A stretch of 40,249 bases of DNA from Candidatus Omnitrophota bacterium. GTDB taxonomy: Bacteria > Omnitrophota > Gorgyraeia > 2-01-FULL-45-10. A program made the translations under genes and the position numbers. The notes beneath the pieces were generated by a model that was given only the letters and a program-made list of their open reading frames with translations, did not search any database and was not told the origin of the DNA. The stretch covers positions 1 to 40,249 of the forward strand of contig JAFGJL010000035.1 of assembly GCA_016929115.1 (NCBI GenBank). The letters are read 5' to 3'. Each line of letters starts with the position of its first letter. Positions within the stretch are counted from its first letter, which is position 1. This document shows positions 26,277 to 33,047 of the stretch, piece by piece.

Positions 26277-26662
26277 ATAGCACCATCCTCTAGCAGCACT
26301 TCATTTTTTTTATTCGCGAACTTGAACCAGTGCCTGTATATATAATCCAAAAGCCTGCCCCTGTCAGGGCTGTCTATCCTGGTGAAGCGCAGTCCCGTTT
26401 CGAAGGAATGGTCGCTGTTAGTGTCCTTCGCCGCCCTTTGCCACGCGACCTGGCAGGTCGCGAATACCGGCACGTTGTCTCCGGGCACGTCCATCGAAAG
26501 ACGTATCTCGGATCCCTGGTACAACGGTTTGTCGATGACGACCAGGGCGCCTTCCTTCGATATGTTCTTTATGCTTGAAACGACCTTGCGCCTTTCGCTT
26601 ACGATCTCGCACAGGGCGCTGAGCGCCGCCTCGAACCGCAAAAACCTTCTTCTTTCTGTCAC
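26273..26662 (-). CDS. PilZ domain protein
   Basis: The 129-residue protein has ERRRFLR and NISKEG, the c-di-GMP motifs, followed by VFATCQVAWQRA and FETGLRFTRID. I chose the GTG at 26662 with GGAG six bases upstream. An in-frame TTG at 26689 is possible, but it would fall in the U-tract of the terminator with no ribosome site. The start so chosen matches the MVAQERRRF start of the PilZ at 23041. No separate promoter was seen, so it may rely on read-through. Confidence 0.85.
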   Translation of the reverse strand: MTERRRFLRFEAALSALCEIVSERRKVVSSIKNISKEGALVVIDKPLYQGSEIRLSMDVPGDNVPVFATCQVAWQRAAKDTNSDHSFETGLRFTRIDSPDRGRLLDYIYRHWFKFANKKNEVLLEDGAI

Positions 26663-26690
26663 CGTATGCTCCGTATGATTTTCAGACAAA

Positions 26691-26726
26691 AAATAAGGGG
26701 ATAAAATTTCTTTTATCCCCTTATTT
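26691..26726 (-). terminator. Intrinsic terminator between TIGR04073 and PilZ
   Basis: A perfect 16-bp hairpin (AAATAAGGGGATAAAA with its complement, loop of four) followed by T-rich sequence on both strands. It is AT-rich at the base, as for a bidirectional terminator. Confidence 0.85.
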
Positions 26727-26746
26727 CCCCATCCTTGCGGATAGTA

Positions 26747-27079
26747 TTACTGACCCTTAAAAACAAACTCCGGCTCTAACACAGGAGTGTAGCCCTCAGG
26801 AATCGGGAACGGGAATGTCACCGTCTCATAAATGCCGGCGCCAGTCCTTACTATCGTCATCCCTACGCCCTTCGCTAAACCGATGGTTATACCAGAGAGA
26901 GGATTGTCTTCAACGCTAGTATCGTAAATGTTCTTCGGGAGCTCTATCCAACCAGTGAGAACATTAGCGAGACCTCTTCCGAGTTTCTTCGCAGGATCCT
27001 GCGCGTAACTCGCGGTCGCTATATTAACCAACATCAATATAGCAACGCATATGATAATACCTTTCAATAATCCCTTCAT
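26747..27079 (-). CDS. TIGR04073-like exported protein (second copy)
   Basis: The 110-residue protein has a signal peptide (about 1-26, ATASYAQD) and a mature segment KKLGRGLANVLTGWIELPKN then GITIGLAKGVGMTIVRTGAG, matching the family core. A full AGGAGGTGA site eight bases ahead picks the ATG at 27079 over an in-frame GTG at 27091, which would overlap the site. It has a perfect promoter and a strong terminator. It shares its layout with the copy at 19643 but little sequence beyond the core. Confidence 0.83.
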   Translation of the reverse strand: MKGLLKGIIICVAILMLVNIATASYAQDPAKKLGRGLANVLTGWIELPKNIYDTSVEDNPLSGITIGLAKGVGMTIVRTGAGIYETVTFPFPIPEGYTPVLEPEFVFKGQ

Positions 27080-27114
27080 CGTATTCTTCACCTCCTTTTA
27101 CATTAATTTACTGA

Positions 27115-27143
27115 AGTATAACATATTAAGCGCCCTTTGTCAA
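27115..27143 (-). promoter_or_regulatory. Sigma70-type promoter for the second TIGR04073 gene
   Basis: TTGACA (27138-27143), 17-base spacer, TATACT (27115-27120) on the minus strand. Among the best in the window. Confidence 0.8.
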
Positions 27144-27160
27144 GCCAAAGCGCGCTTTTT

Positions 27161-27532
27161 TTATTCCGGTTTTTCCTTCTTGAGGATCTCATCGACCACG
27201 CTTGAGATGCGCTCCCGGTCTTCCGGCCGCATGTCGATGAACTCGATGCCGGTATCGTACTGGTAGACGCTCTTGCGCTTCGGGTCCGTCCTCTTCACGA
27301 CCCAGACCACCGTGCCGCCGCACTTGATCTGCGGCTTGCCGTCGTCGATGTAGAGCTCGAGGTCGACGCCCTGGAAGAGACCGAGGTCTTCGGATACGAC
27401 GACGCATATGCCGCCCGCGCCTATGTTCTCAGTGTGGGTCGAGAGGGTCTTCGAGTTAAGGCGTTTGCGTATCGTGATCAGGCACTTGTAGTTCGCCCTC
27501 GGGAACTTTCTCTTGTTTATGCCGTTCCACAT
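27161..27532 (-). CDS. PilZ domain protein
   Basis: The 123-residue protein has KRKFPR and NIGAGG as c-di-GMP motifs (Gly in place of the usual Ser), then VDLELYIDDGK, GGTVVWVVKR and TGIEFIDM. GGAGG precedes the ATG at 27532. It diverges from the gspA-like gene, and the two promoters lie back to back in 27564-27632. Confidence 0.86.
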   Translation of the reverse strand: MWNGINKRKFPRANYKCLITIRKRLNSKTLSTHTENIGAGGICVVVSEDLGLFQGVDLELYIDDGKPQIKCGGTVVWVVKRTDPKRKSVYQYDTGIEFIDMRPEDRERISSVVDEILKKEKPE

Positions 27533-27563
27533 TAAAGTATTCCTCCGGTAATATTATGAGTTC

Positions 27564-27592
27564 AGTATACATAACCGATAATGAAAATGCAA
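27564..27592 (-). promoter_or_regulatory. Candidate promoter for the PilZ gene
   Basis: TTGCAT (27587-27592), 17-base spacer, TATACT (27564-27569) on the minus strand. The -35 box is weak. Confidence 0.5.
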
Positions 27593-27603
27593 GAGAAAAT
27601 TAT

Positions 27604-27632
27604 TTGCAAATGAGCGGCCGGCGGTGTATAAT
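27604..27632 (+). promoter_or_regulatory. Promoter for the gspA/gspB-like pair, apparently leaderless
   Basis: TTGCAA (27604-27609), 17-base spacer, TATAAT (27627-27632). The expected RNA start is near 27639, the A of the start codon, and no ribosome site is present. Confidence 0.55.
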
Positions 27633-27638
27633 TCAAAT

Positions 27639-28499
27639 ATGTACCGCGAATTTTTCGGCCTCAGGGAAAAGCCCTTCAATGTAACAAGCGACCCCACCTA
27701 TCTCTTCTCAAGCCGGGTCTATCAGGAGGCTTTTGCCCACCTTGTCTACGGCATCAGCGAGCGCAAGGGTTTTATCGAGATAACCGGCGAGATAGGCGCC
27801 GGCAAGACGACGCTCTGCAGGCAGCTCTTGCGACAGCTGGACGCCAACACCAAGACCTCGCTCGTCCTGAATTCCACCCTGCCTGAACTCCAGCTTTTGC
27901 GCGGCATCATGGAAGACTTCGGACTCGATGTCGGCCAGAAGGACAAGGGCGAAATGCTGCAGCAGTTCAACAGCTTTCTTATAGAAGAGCTTTCCCGCGG
28001 CAACAACGTCATCCTTATAGTAGACGAAGCGCAGAACCTGGACCTTTCGACACTAGAGGCTATACGGATGCTCTCGAACCTCGAGACCGATAAGGATAAG
28101 CTCTTCCAGATCATCCTCGTCGGCCAGCCTGAGCTGAGGGATAAGCTCAACTCCCCGGCCCTGAAACAGCTGCGCCAGCGCATAGGCGTCCGCTTCCACA
28201 TGACGCCGCTCGACAAGAACGAGGTGTCCCAGTATATCTACCACCGGCTCAAGGTCGCCGGCTCTAACGGCGAGATATGTTTCAGCGACGACGCCCTGGA
28301 GGCGATAGCCCGTTACTCCGGCGGCGTCCCCCGCATCATAAATATGGTGTGTGACAAGGCCCTCCTCATGGCTTACGTCATGGAGACTAAGGACATCAGC
28401 CTTAGCATGGTCGAGAGGAGCATACAGGAAATAGAAGGATCGGTGAGCTATGAGTATAATACAGGAAGCTTTGAAAAAAGCGCAGGCATGGTCGGCTGA
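27639..28499 (+). CDS. ExeA/GspA-like AAA ATPase
   Basis: The 286-residue protein starts MYREFFGLREKPFNVTSDP, the hallmark of the ExeA/MshM-type secretion ATPase family. It has Walker A GEIGAGKT (50-57), Walker B VILIVDE (124-130), RQRIGVRFHM and GVPRIINMVCDKAL. In type II secretion GspA with GspB helps insert the secretin through the peptidoglycan. This protein lacks the usual C-terminal TM and peptidoglycan-binding region. It is the only + strand operon, overlaps the next gene by 50 bases and seems leaderless. Confidence 0.9.
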   Translation: MYREFFGLREKPFNVTSDPTYLFSSRVYQEAFAHLVYGISERKGFIEITGEIGAGKTTLCRQLLRQLDANTKTSLVLNSTLPELQLLRGIMEDFGLDVGQKDKGEMLQQFNSFLIEELSRGNNVILIVDEAQNLDLSTLEAIRMLSNLETDKDKLFQIILVGQPELRDKLNSPALKQLRQRIGVRFHMTPLDKNEVSQYIYHRLKVAGSNGEICFSDDALEAIARYSGGVPRIINMVCDKALLMAYVMETKDISLSMVERSIQEIEGSVSYEYNTGSFEKSAGMVG

Positions 28500-28995
28500 G
28501 GACAGCGCCGGCGTAGAGACCGAGGGAACCGGCAGCAACCGGGTCTTCCTGGGCGATACGGCCGCGGAGAAGCTCCGCGTGCCGCCGCCGGTAGTGAGGC
28601 TGGTCTCAAAGAAGAAGCGTAAGGCCGTCCCGCCGGCCGCCATAATCGTCGGCGCCGTCGTTGCGGCGGTCGTCGTGGCCATAGCCGCGCTGGCTGTCCC
28701 TTTCTGGCTTATGGGCTCGAAGCCCGGCCAGCACGAAACCGCGGTCCCGGCCTCCCACCAGGAAGTGAGCTATAAGCCCCTGGCCGCAGCGGATCCGGCG
28801 AACCCCTCGGCCGGCGCCCCTGATCTTGTGTTGAGCGGCATCATGTACATCGAGGGCGCCCCCAGGGCGATCATAAACAAGGCGGTCGTCAGGGAGGGCG
28901 GTACGGTGGCGGGCGCTACCGTGGTGAGCATAGATGAGAGAGGCGTGATCCTGAAGAACGAATCCCTCGAGATCACGCTTACTTTGAAGGAATAG
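28450..28995 (+). CDS. GspB-like secretion accessory protein
   Basis: The 181-residue protein starts MSIIQEALKKAQ, has a TM helix (about 63-89), a Pro/Ala-rich linker and a C-terminal T2SSB-like domain (about 125-180: LVLSGIMYIEGAPRAIINK, GTVAGATVVSIDERGVIL). The frame overlaps the end of the ATPase gene by 50 bases. No other secretion gene is nearby, so the system it serves must lie elsewhere. Confidence 0.85.
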   Translation: MSIIQEALKKAQAWSAEDSAGVETEGTGSNRVFLGDTAAEKLRVPPPVVRLVSKKKRKAVPPAAIIVGAVVAAVVVAIAALAVPFWLMGSKPGQHETAVPASHQEVSYKPLAAADPANPSAGAPDLVLSGIMYIEGAPRAIINKAVVREGGTVAGATVVSIDERGVILKNESLEITLTLKE

Positions 28996-29008
28996 CCTTA
29001 CAGCCGCG

Positions 29009-29470
29009 TCAGGTCTTAAGCTCCAGCTTGTGTATCGTGAAACCCCCCAACTCCAGGCATTCGGTCTCCGCGAAACCTTCCTTTATGCATAGCTTCATCG
29101 CGTCGACCATCCTGTCAGTGCACCTGAAATATATCCGCCGGTAATCCTTTTCCCTGCAGAACCGGACAGCCTCTTTTATAAGCTGCGTCCCGTATCCCCT
29201 CTTCCGGTGCTTGACGTCCACGAATAGCCGTCGCAGGAGGGCGCTCTGCGCCGTCTCTTCCTTTACGCCGACCGTCCCGACTATCTCGCCGCTCTCTTCG
29301 ATAACGAAGAAGCCTTCCCTCTTGCCGCCGTAGACAGAGTCGATCTGGTCGAGGTCGGAGTCGGAGTAAGCCCCCCGGTCGAACGGGTATTCCTTTGTGA
29401 GGATCGACAGTATGAGCTCCTTTACCCCGTGCGCGTCTTCTTTTTTGAACTGCCGCAGTGCGTATCCCAT
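29009..29470 (-). CDS. GNAT family N-acetyltransferase
   Basis: The 153-residue protein has the acetyl-CoA motif LFVDVKHRKRGYGTQLIKEA and a VGTVGVK strand, with FRCTDRMVDAMKLCIKEGF at the C-terminus. Substrate unknown. It converges on the gspB-like gene with only 13 bases between stops and no terminator. It is last in the SPOR-aroB run. Confidence 0.88.
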   Translation of the reverse strand: MGYALRQFKKEDAHGVKELILSILTKEYPFDRGAYSDSDLDQIDSVYGGKREGFFVIEESGEIVGTVGVKEETAQSALLRRLFVDVKHRKRGYGTQLIKEAVRFCREKDYRRIYFRCTDRMVDAMKLCIKEGFAETECLELGGFTIHKLELKT

Positions 29471-29476
29471 TGGTCC

Positions 29477-29887
29477 CTACCTTTCTGAGACGGTGATGAT
29501 GACCTTTCTGGGCCGTGGGCCGTCGAACTCGCAGAAATATATGCCCTGCCACGATCCCAGCCTGAGTTCGCCGTTCTCTACCGGGACGGTCTTCTCCGGT
29601 CCTATGAGAGCCGATTTTATATGGGAGTCCGCGTTGCCTTCGGAGTGCGCGTAACCCGCGCCGGCAGGGACGTGCTTATCGAGCCACCTGAGTATGTCTG
29701 AATGGACGCTCGGATCGGCGTTCTCGTTTATCATGACGGCTGCCGTTGTGTGCGGCACGAATATATGGCAGAGGCCGGCCTTTATCTTGGAGGCCTTGAC
29801 GACGTCGTCGACCGTGGCCGTGATGTCTATGAATTCGGAGCGGGAACGCGTGGATACCGGTATGGAGCGGCTCATCGTGCCGAGCAT
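29477..29887 (-). CDS. YjbQ family protein (UPF0047)
   Basis: The 136-residue protein has GLCHIFVPHTTAAVMINENAD, HSEGNADSHIKSAL and GSWQGIYFCEFDGPRPR, the conserved YjbQ sites, including the His and Glu cluster. The family has reported thiamine-phosphate synthase side activity; the native role is unclear. Two starts are possible: ATG 29887, ten bases after AAAGGAGG, or ATG 29875, which overlaps the aroB stop as ATGA. I kept the first for its ribosome site. Confidence 0.9.
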   Translation of the reverse strand: MLGTMSRSIPVSTRSRSEFIDITATVDDVVKASKIKAGLCHIFVPHTTAAVMINENADPSVHSDILRWLDKHVPAGAGYAHSEGNADSHIKSALIGPEKTVPVENGELRLGSWQGIYFCEFDGPRPRKVIITVSER

Positions 29888-30966
29888 GACGCTATGGCCT
29901 CCTTTACGACGTTATCGGACACGCCCTCCGCGATCCTTACCGCGCCGATCCGCGCCGGAAGCACGAAACGGTTCTTGCCGTGGATGAATTTTTTGTCGCG
30001 GACGTACGCACGGTAAAGCCGCGCATAGGACAATCCTCTTATCCTGGCCGGAAGAGAGCAGGCGCGGATCAGTCTTTCGACCCGCGTTGAGTCGCTTCTC
30101 TTCATCGACCGCAGCATGACGGCAAGGCGTGCCGCCACCACCATGCCGGCCGCGACGGCCTCGCCATGGTAATATCGCGAGGAGTATCCGGACGCCGCCT
30201 CGATCGCATGGCCTATCGTGTGGCCGTAGTTCAGGGCCGCGCGCACGCCCTGAGAGTCGTATTCGTCCTTCTCCACGTACGCTGCTTTTATAGCGCTCGA
30301 GCGCGTGACGGCGAACGCGAGCGCATTCCTGTCGCCCTTAAGGACCTTGGCGTGGTTCTTTTCGAGGTATGAGAAGAGGCGCCTGTCCGATATAACGCCG
30401 TATTTTATGATCTCCGCAAGGCCGTTGCGCATGTGGCGGGCCGGAAGCGTTTTAAGGACCGAGGTATCGGATATGACAGCCCTGGGCTGGTAAAAGGCGC
30501 CGGCAAGGTTCTTCGCGACCGGCAGGTCGACCGCCGTCTTCCCGCCGATGGCCGCGTCGACCTGGGCAAGGAGCGTGGTCGGCACCTGGATGTAGGGCAC
30601 CCCCCTCTTGTATATAGCGGCGGTGAACCCGGCGAGGTCCCCCACCACGCCGCCGCCGAAGGCCACGATGAATGGCCTCTTCCGCTTGTCGAAAAGGCTT
30701 ATATTGCGGAGTAGGCGCGCAAGGGATGCGATAGATTTGGCCCGTTCGGAATCGGGGACGAGTTCGAGGTGGATCTTGAAGCCGGCCCTCTTTAGCGCGC
30801 GCCTGAGGCGTGAGCCATGAAGCGCCCAGACCGTCTTGTTGGAGACAACGACAGCGTCGGTGCCGAGGCCCAGCCGGGCCGCGACCTTGCCGCAATCGGC
30901 GAGCGCCCCTTCGCGCACGATGATGTCGTAGGACCTCTCCTTTAGGAAGAGCCGGATCTTTGCCAT
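29872..30966 (-). CDS. aroB: 3-dehydroquinate synthase
   Basis: The 364-residue shikimate-pathway enzyme has GGGVVGDLAGFTAA, VPTTLLAQVDAAIGGKTAVD, the metal site NYGHTIGHAIE and YHGEAVAAGM, all in standard order and length. It overlaps yjbQ at its end and follows the TIGR04137-like gene by 14 bases. A shared promoter at 31882-31910 probably drives it. Confidence 0.96.
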   Translation of the reverse strand: MAKIRLFLKERSYDIIVREGALADCGKVAARLGLGTDAVVVSNKTVWALHGSRLRRALKRAGFKIHLELVPDSERAKSIASLARLLRNISLFDKRKRPFIVAFGGGVVGDLAGFTAAIYKRGVPYIQVPTTLLAQVDAAIGGKTAVDLPVAKNLAGAFYQPRAVISDTSVLKTLPARHMRNGLAEIIKYGVISDRRLFSYLEKNHAKVLKGDRNALAFAVTRSSAIKAAYVEKDEYDSQGVRAALNYGHTIGHAIEAASGYSSRYYHGEAVAAGMVVAARLAVMLRSMKRSDSTRVERLIRACSLPARIRGLSYARLYRAYVRDKKFIHGKNRFVLPARIGAVRIAEGVSDNVVKEAIASCSAR

Positions 30967-30980
30967 CGGTTCCCGCGGGT

Positions 30981-31343
30981 TTACTTCTTTGCCTCTTTCT
31001 TCGCCTCTGCGCCGGCCGCCGGCTTCGCGCCTTCTTTCGCCGGTGCCGCTGCCTTCGCGGCCGCCGCCTTCGGGGCTGCCGCGCCTTTTTCAGCGCCTGC
31101 CGCCGCGGGTGCCGCCGCCGCGCCTTCAGCTACCGCGCCTTCGGCGCCTTCGGCCTCTGCCGCCGCCGCCTTCTCTTTCTTGATCTTGAACCGGAGTATC
31201 TTCACCTTGGCCAGCCCGTAAACGGAATCGCCCTCTTTCCACTTTTCCTTTTCCTGCAGGGTCTTTATCCTCTCGTACCGTTTAAGGACGGACCTGTGCT
31301 TTTTATCGATCTCCGACGATCGCAGGCTGGGATGTTGTGACAT
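30981..31343 (-). CDS. TIGR04137-like small basic protein with Ala-rich tail
   Basis: Residues 1-53 (MSQHPSLRSSEIDKKHRSVL, KRYERIKTLQEKEKWKEGDS, VYGLAKVKI) match the small basic protein family TIGR04137 of Chlamydiae and Verrucomicrobia, where the whole protein is about 60-70 residues as I recall. Here it continues with a KIKKEKAAAAEAEGAEG-type Ala/Lys/Pro-rich tail to 120 residues. The tail resembles those of some DNA- or ribosome-binding proteins. A GGAGG site precedes the ATG. No function is established; a ribosome-associated role is inferred from charge. Confidence 0.78.
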   Translation of the reverse strand: MSQHPSLRSSEIDKKHRSVLKRYERIKTLQEKEKWKEGDSVYGLAKVKILRFKIKKEKAAAAEAEGAEGAVAEGAAAAPAAAGAEKGAAAPKAAAAKAAAPAKEGAKPAAGAEAKKEAKK

Positions 31344-31374
31344 CTTATTTGCCTCCGCTTTTTTGTGATCGCGC

Positions 31375-31854
31375 CTATATGCGCGCCTTGATATACGCGT
31401 CCTTGAACCTCGGTTTAAGCCTCTTGACCGCTGACTGCGCGTCCTCTTTCGTTGCGTAGCCGCCGACGCAGACCAAAAAATACGGCGCGCTCTGGATCGC
31501 GAACGCGTTCAGCTTGTCCGACCTCAAAAGGCTTACCTCGGCCAAGGCCGTCTCCTTGCGAGTGTACCTGGCCACTACTACAGTGTACTTGGCCTTCCCC
31601 GCCTGCTTGGCCGGCGAGGCCTGCCGGGCCTTCTTCGCCGCCGTCGCGCCGGTGTAATGCTTGCCCTTCTCCACGCCCAGCGCGTACAGGGCGACCATAA
31701 GCATGATAACGCCGATTGAGACGAAGACCAACCGGTCGAGCGTCAGCGTCACCGAGAACTTGCCCTTCGGGAATATCGGGTCCGGCTTCTTCGGCGCTGA
31801 GGCCTTCGGCGGCTCGAATTCGAAGAGTTCTTTCTGGTATGCGTTTTCTTCCAT
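31375..31854 (-). CDS. SPOR-domain-like membrane protein
   Basis: The 159-residue protein has a cytoplasmic N-terminus, a TM helix (about 40-62), a Lys/Ala linker and a C-terminal SPOR-like domain (about 85-157) with YTVVVARYTRKETALAEVSL and LVCVGGYATKEDAQSAVKRL. SPOR domains bind denuded peptidoglycan at the septum. First gene after a promoter at 31882. Confidence 0.82.
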   Translation of the reverse strand: MEENAYQKELFEFEPPKASAPKKPDPIFPKGKFSVTLTLDRLVFVSIGVIMLMVALYALGVEKGKHYTGATAAKKARQASPAKQAGKAKYTVVVARYTRKETALAEVSLLRSDKLNAFAIQSAPYFLVCVGGYATKEDAQSAVKRLKPRFKDAYIKARI

Positions 31855-31881
31855 TGAAGTATTAGCTTATAATACCGCGGC

Positions 31882-31910
31882 ATTATATCATATGCGAAAC
31901 CAAAAAGCAA
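31882..31910 (-). promoter_or_regulatory. Candidate promoter for the SPOR-aroB run
   Basis: TTGCTT (31905-31910), 17-base spacer, TATAAT (31882-31887) on the minus strand. Strong -10, weak -35. Confidence 0.55.
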
Positions 31911-31942
31911 CCCACCCGGCTCTGCCAGCCGGCCAGCCAGGG

Positions 31943-32033
31943 GAAAATAGGGACTGTCCCTATTTTCAATGGAAAAAATGGGACAGTCCCATTTAACGCG
32001 TAATAGACGCTTTTGGGACAGTCCCTATTTTTC
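31943..32033. repeat. Three GGGAC-N-GTCCC hairpins (REP-like cluster)
   Basis: 31943-31967 is an 11-bp perfect hairpin around CTG; 31976-31994 is an 8-bp hairpin around CAG; 32015-32025 is a further GGGACAGTCCC. T-runs follow. The non-coding stretch 31855-32072 otherwise holds only a promoter. Such sequences are found as REP-like elements near TnpA/REP transposases in other genomes; none is here. Confidence 0.65.
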
Positions 32034-32072
32034 CGGCGAAAAAATTCCAGATCGCAATGTGCGGCGGTGGTG

Positions 32073-32774
32073 TTATAAACGCGGTTTGATGTTTAGGCGG
32101 AAAAGCCTGCTCGACACCTGTATTGCCGGCGCCTTGAGGTCTCCCTTGATATGGGCGGTGAGGCTCTTCCAGCCCTTCTCTTCTTCCGTGAGGACGGCCT
32201 CGGTCAGCATGTCGGGCATCGACGACGTGACCTTGCCGGAAAAGTAGATGGTGATGTCGGAGTCGACCGTGTTGTCCTTGTAGATATAGCCGGTGATGTG
32301 GAGCCGTATGTCGTCGCCCGTGGCGTTGAACTCTTTTATGCGCGTTCCCTTGCCGAATATGTCCACGCTGCCGTCTATCCGGCGGTATGTCCAGCTGCCC
32401 TTAAAAGGGATCTCGACGAGCCCGGACAGGTCGGTGCCTGCCGGGACGGGCCCGGCCGCCCTTTCATTGACGAAAGAGACGTCGTACAGGTCAAAGTCCA
32501 GCGATAGTGTCTTTGAGAGCATCTTGCTGAAATCCGGCCGTATAACGGCCTTATTGGCAATGAACCCTGTACCGGTGTTGGCGTTCACGAGCTTCAGGCC
32601 GCTTGCCGATATGCGCGTGAAAGATGCCGACTGCATCTGCCTGTAGGAGACGGCGTACCCGGCCGCCCTGCAGAACGCGCGTAGCACAAAGGGCGGCGCG
32701 TAGAAATACGCGAGGGCCGCTATGAGTGTCGCGGCGAACGCTATCGTTATCTTTGCGGTATTGTTGAGGCGCAT
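32073..32774 (-). CDS. AsmA-like membrane-anchored protein
   Basis: The 233-residue protein has an N-terminal anchor (about 7-28) and a beta-rich body with ISASGLKLVN, SLDFDLYDVSFVNE and DIRLHITGYI, like the N-terminal segment of AsmA/DUF748 proteins. It is far shorter than AsmA. It starts nine bases after the winged-helix gene. Function inferred as envelope lipid-related, not proven. Confidence 0.65.
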   Translation of the reverse strand: MRLNNTAKITIAFAATLIAALAYFYAPPFVLRAFCRAAGYAVSYRQMQSASFTRISASGLKLVNANTGTGFIANKAVIRPDFSKMLSKTLSLDFDLYDVSFVNERAAGPVPAGTDLSGLVEIPFKGSWTYRRIDGSVDIFGKGTRIKEFNATGDDIRLHITGYIYKDNTVDSDITIYFSGKVTSSMPDMLTEAVLTEEEKGWKSLTAHIKGDLKAPAIQVSSRLFRLNIKPRL

Positions 32775-32783
32775 GTGTCCGGG

Positions 32784-33047
32784 CTAGGTGGTTTCCTTGA
32801 GGAGTTTCCCGATCCTGGAGATGACCTTGGTGTCGCGGGTGTAACAGTACCCTGTGGTCGAGGAGACACGGTGCGCCGTGAGGATGTTGAGCGCGACAAG
32901 GTCTTCGAGCGCCTTGCGCACCTTGGCGCGGTCCTCGTTCACCCATGTAGATACGCCTCGCGGGGTGTCGATAGACGCCTGGTTTTCGTGGAAAAACTCT
33001 ATTATCTTGCGGTGGATAGCGGATCTCAACGCGTCATCTATGCTCAT
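32784..33047 (-). CDS. Small winged-helix DNA-binding-like protein
   Basis: The 87-residue protein has predicted helices RSAIHRKIIEFFHE, a STWVNEDRAKVRKALEDLVA recognition-type segment and a wing VSSTTGYCYTRD. It looks like a winged helix similar to transcription factors. It overlaps the HD-GYP-type sensor by 14 bases, with AAGGAG upstream of the ATG. Targets unknown. Confidence 0.72.
   Translation of the reverse strand: MSIDDALRSAIHRKIIEFFHENQASIDTPRGVSTWVNEDRAKVRKALEDLVALNILTAHRVSSTTGYCYTRDTKVISRIGKLLKETT

Noticed and set aside
26663-26689. TTG start for the PilZ gene at 26689
   Set aside because: It lies in the terminator tail with no ribosome site; GTG 26662 has GGAG at good spacing.
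27125-27160. AAAGCGCGCTTT plus T-run as a terminator for the PilZ gene at 27161
   Set aside because: The T-run is on the + strand, the wrong direction for the minus-strand gene, and the stem is short.
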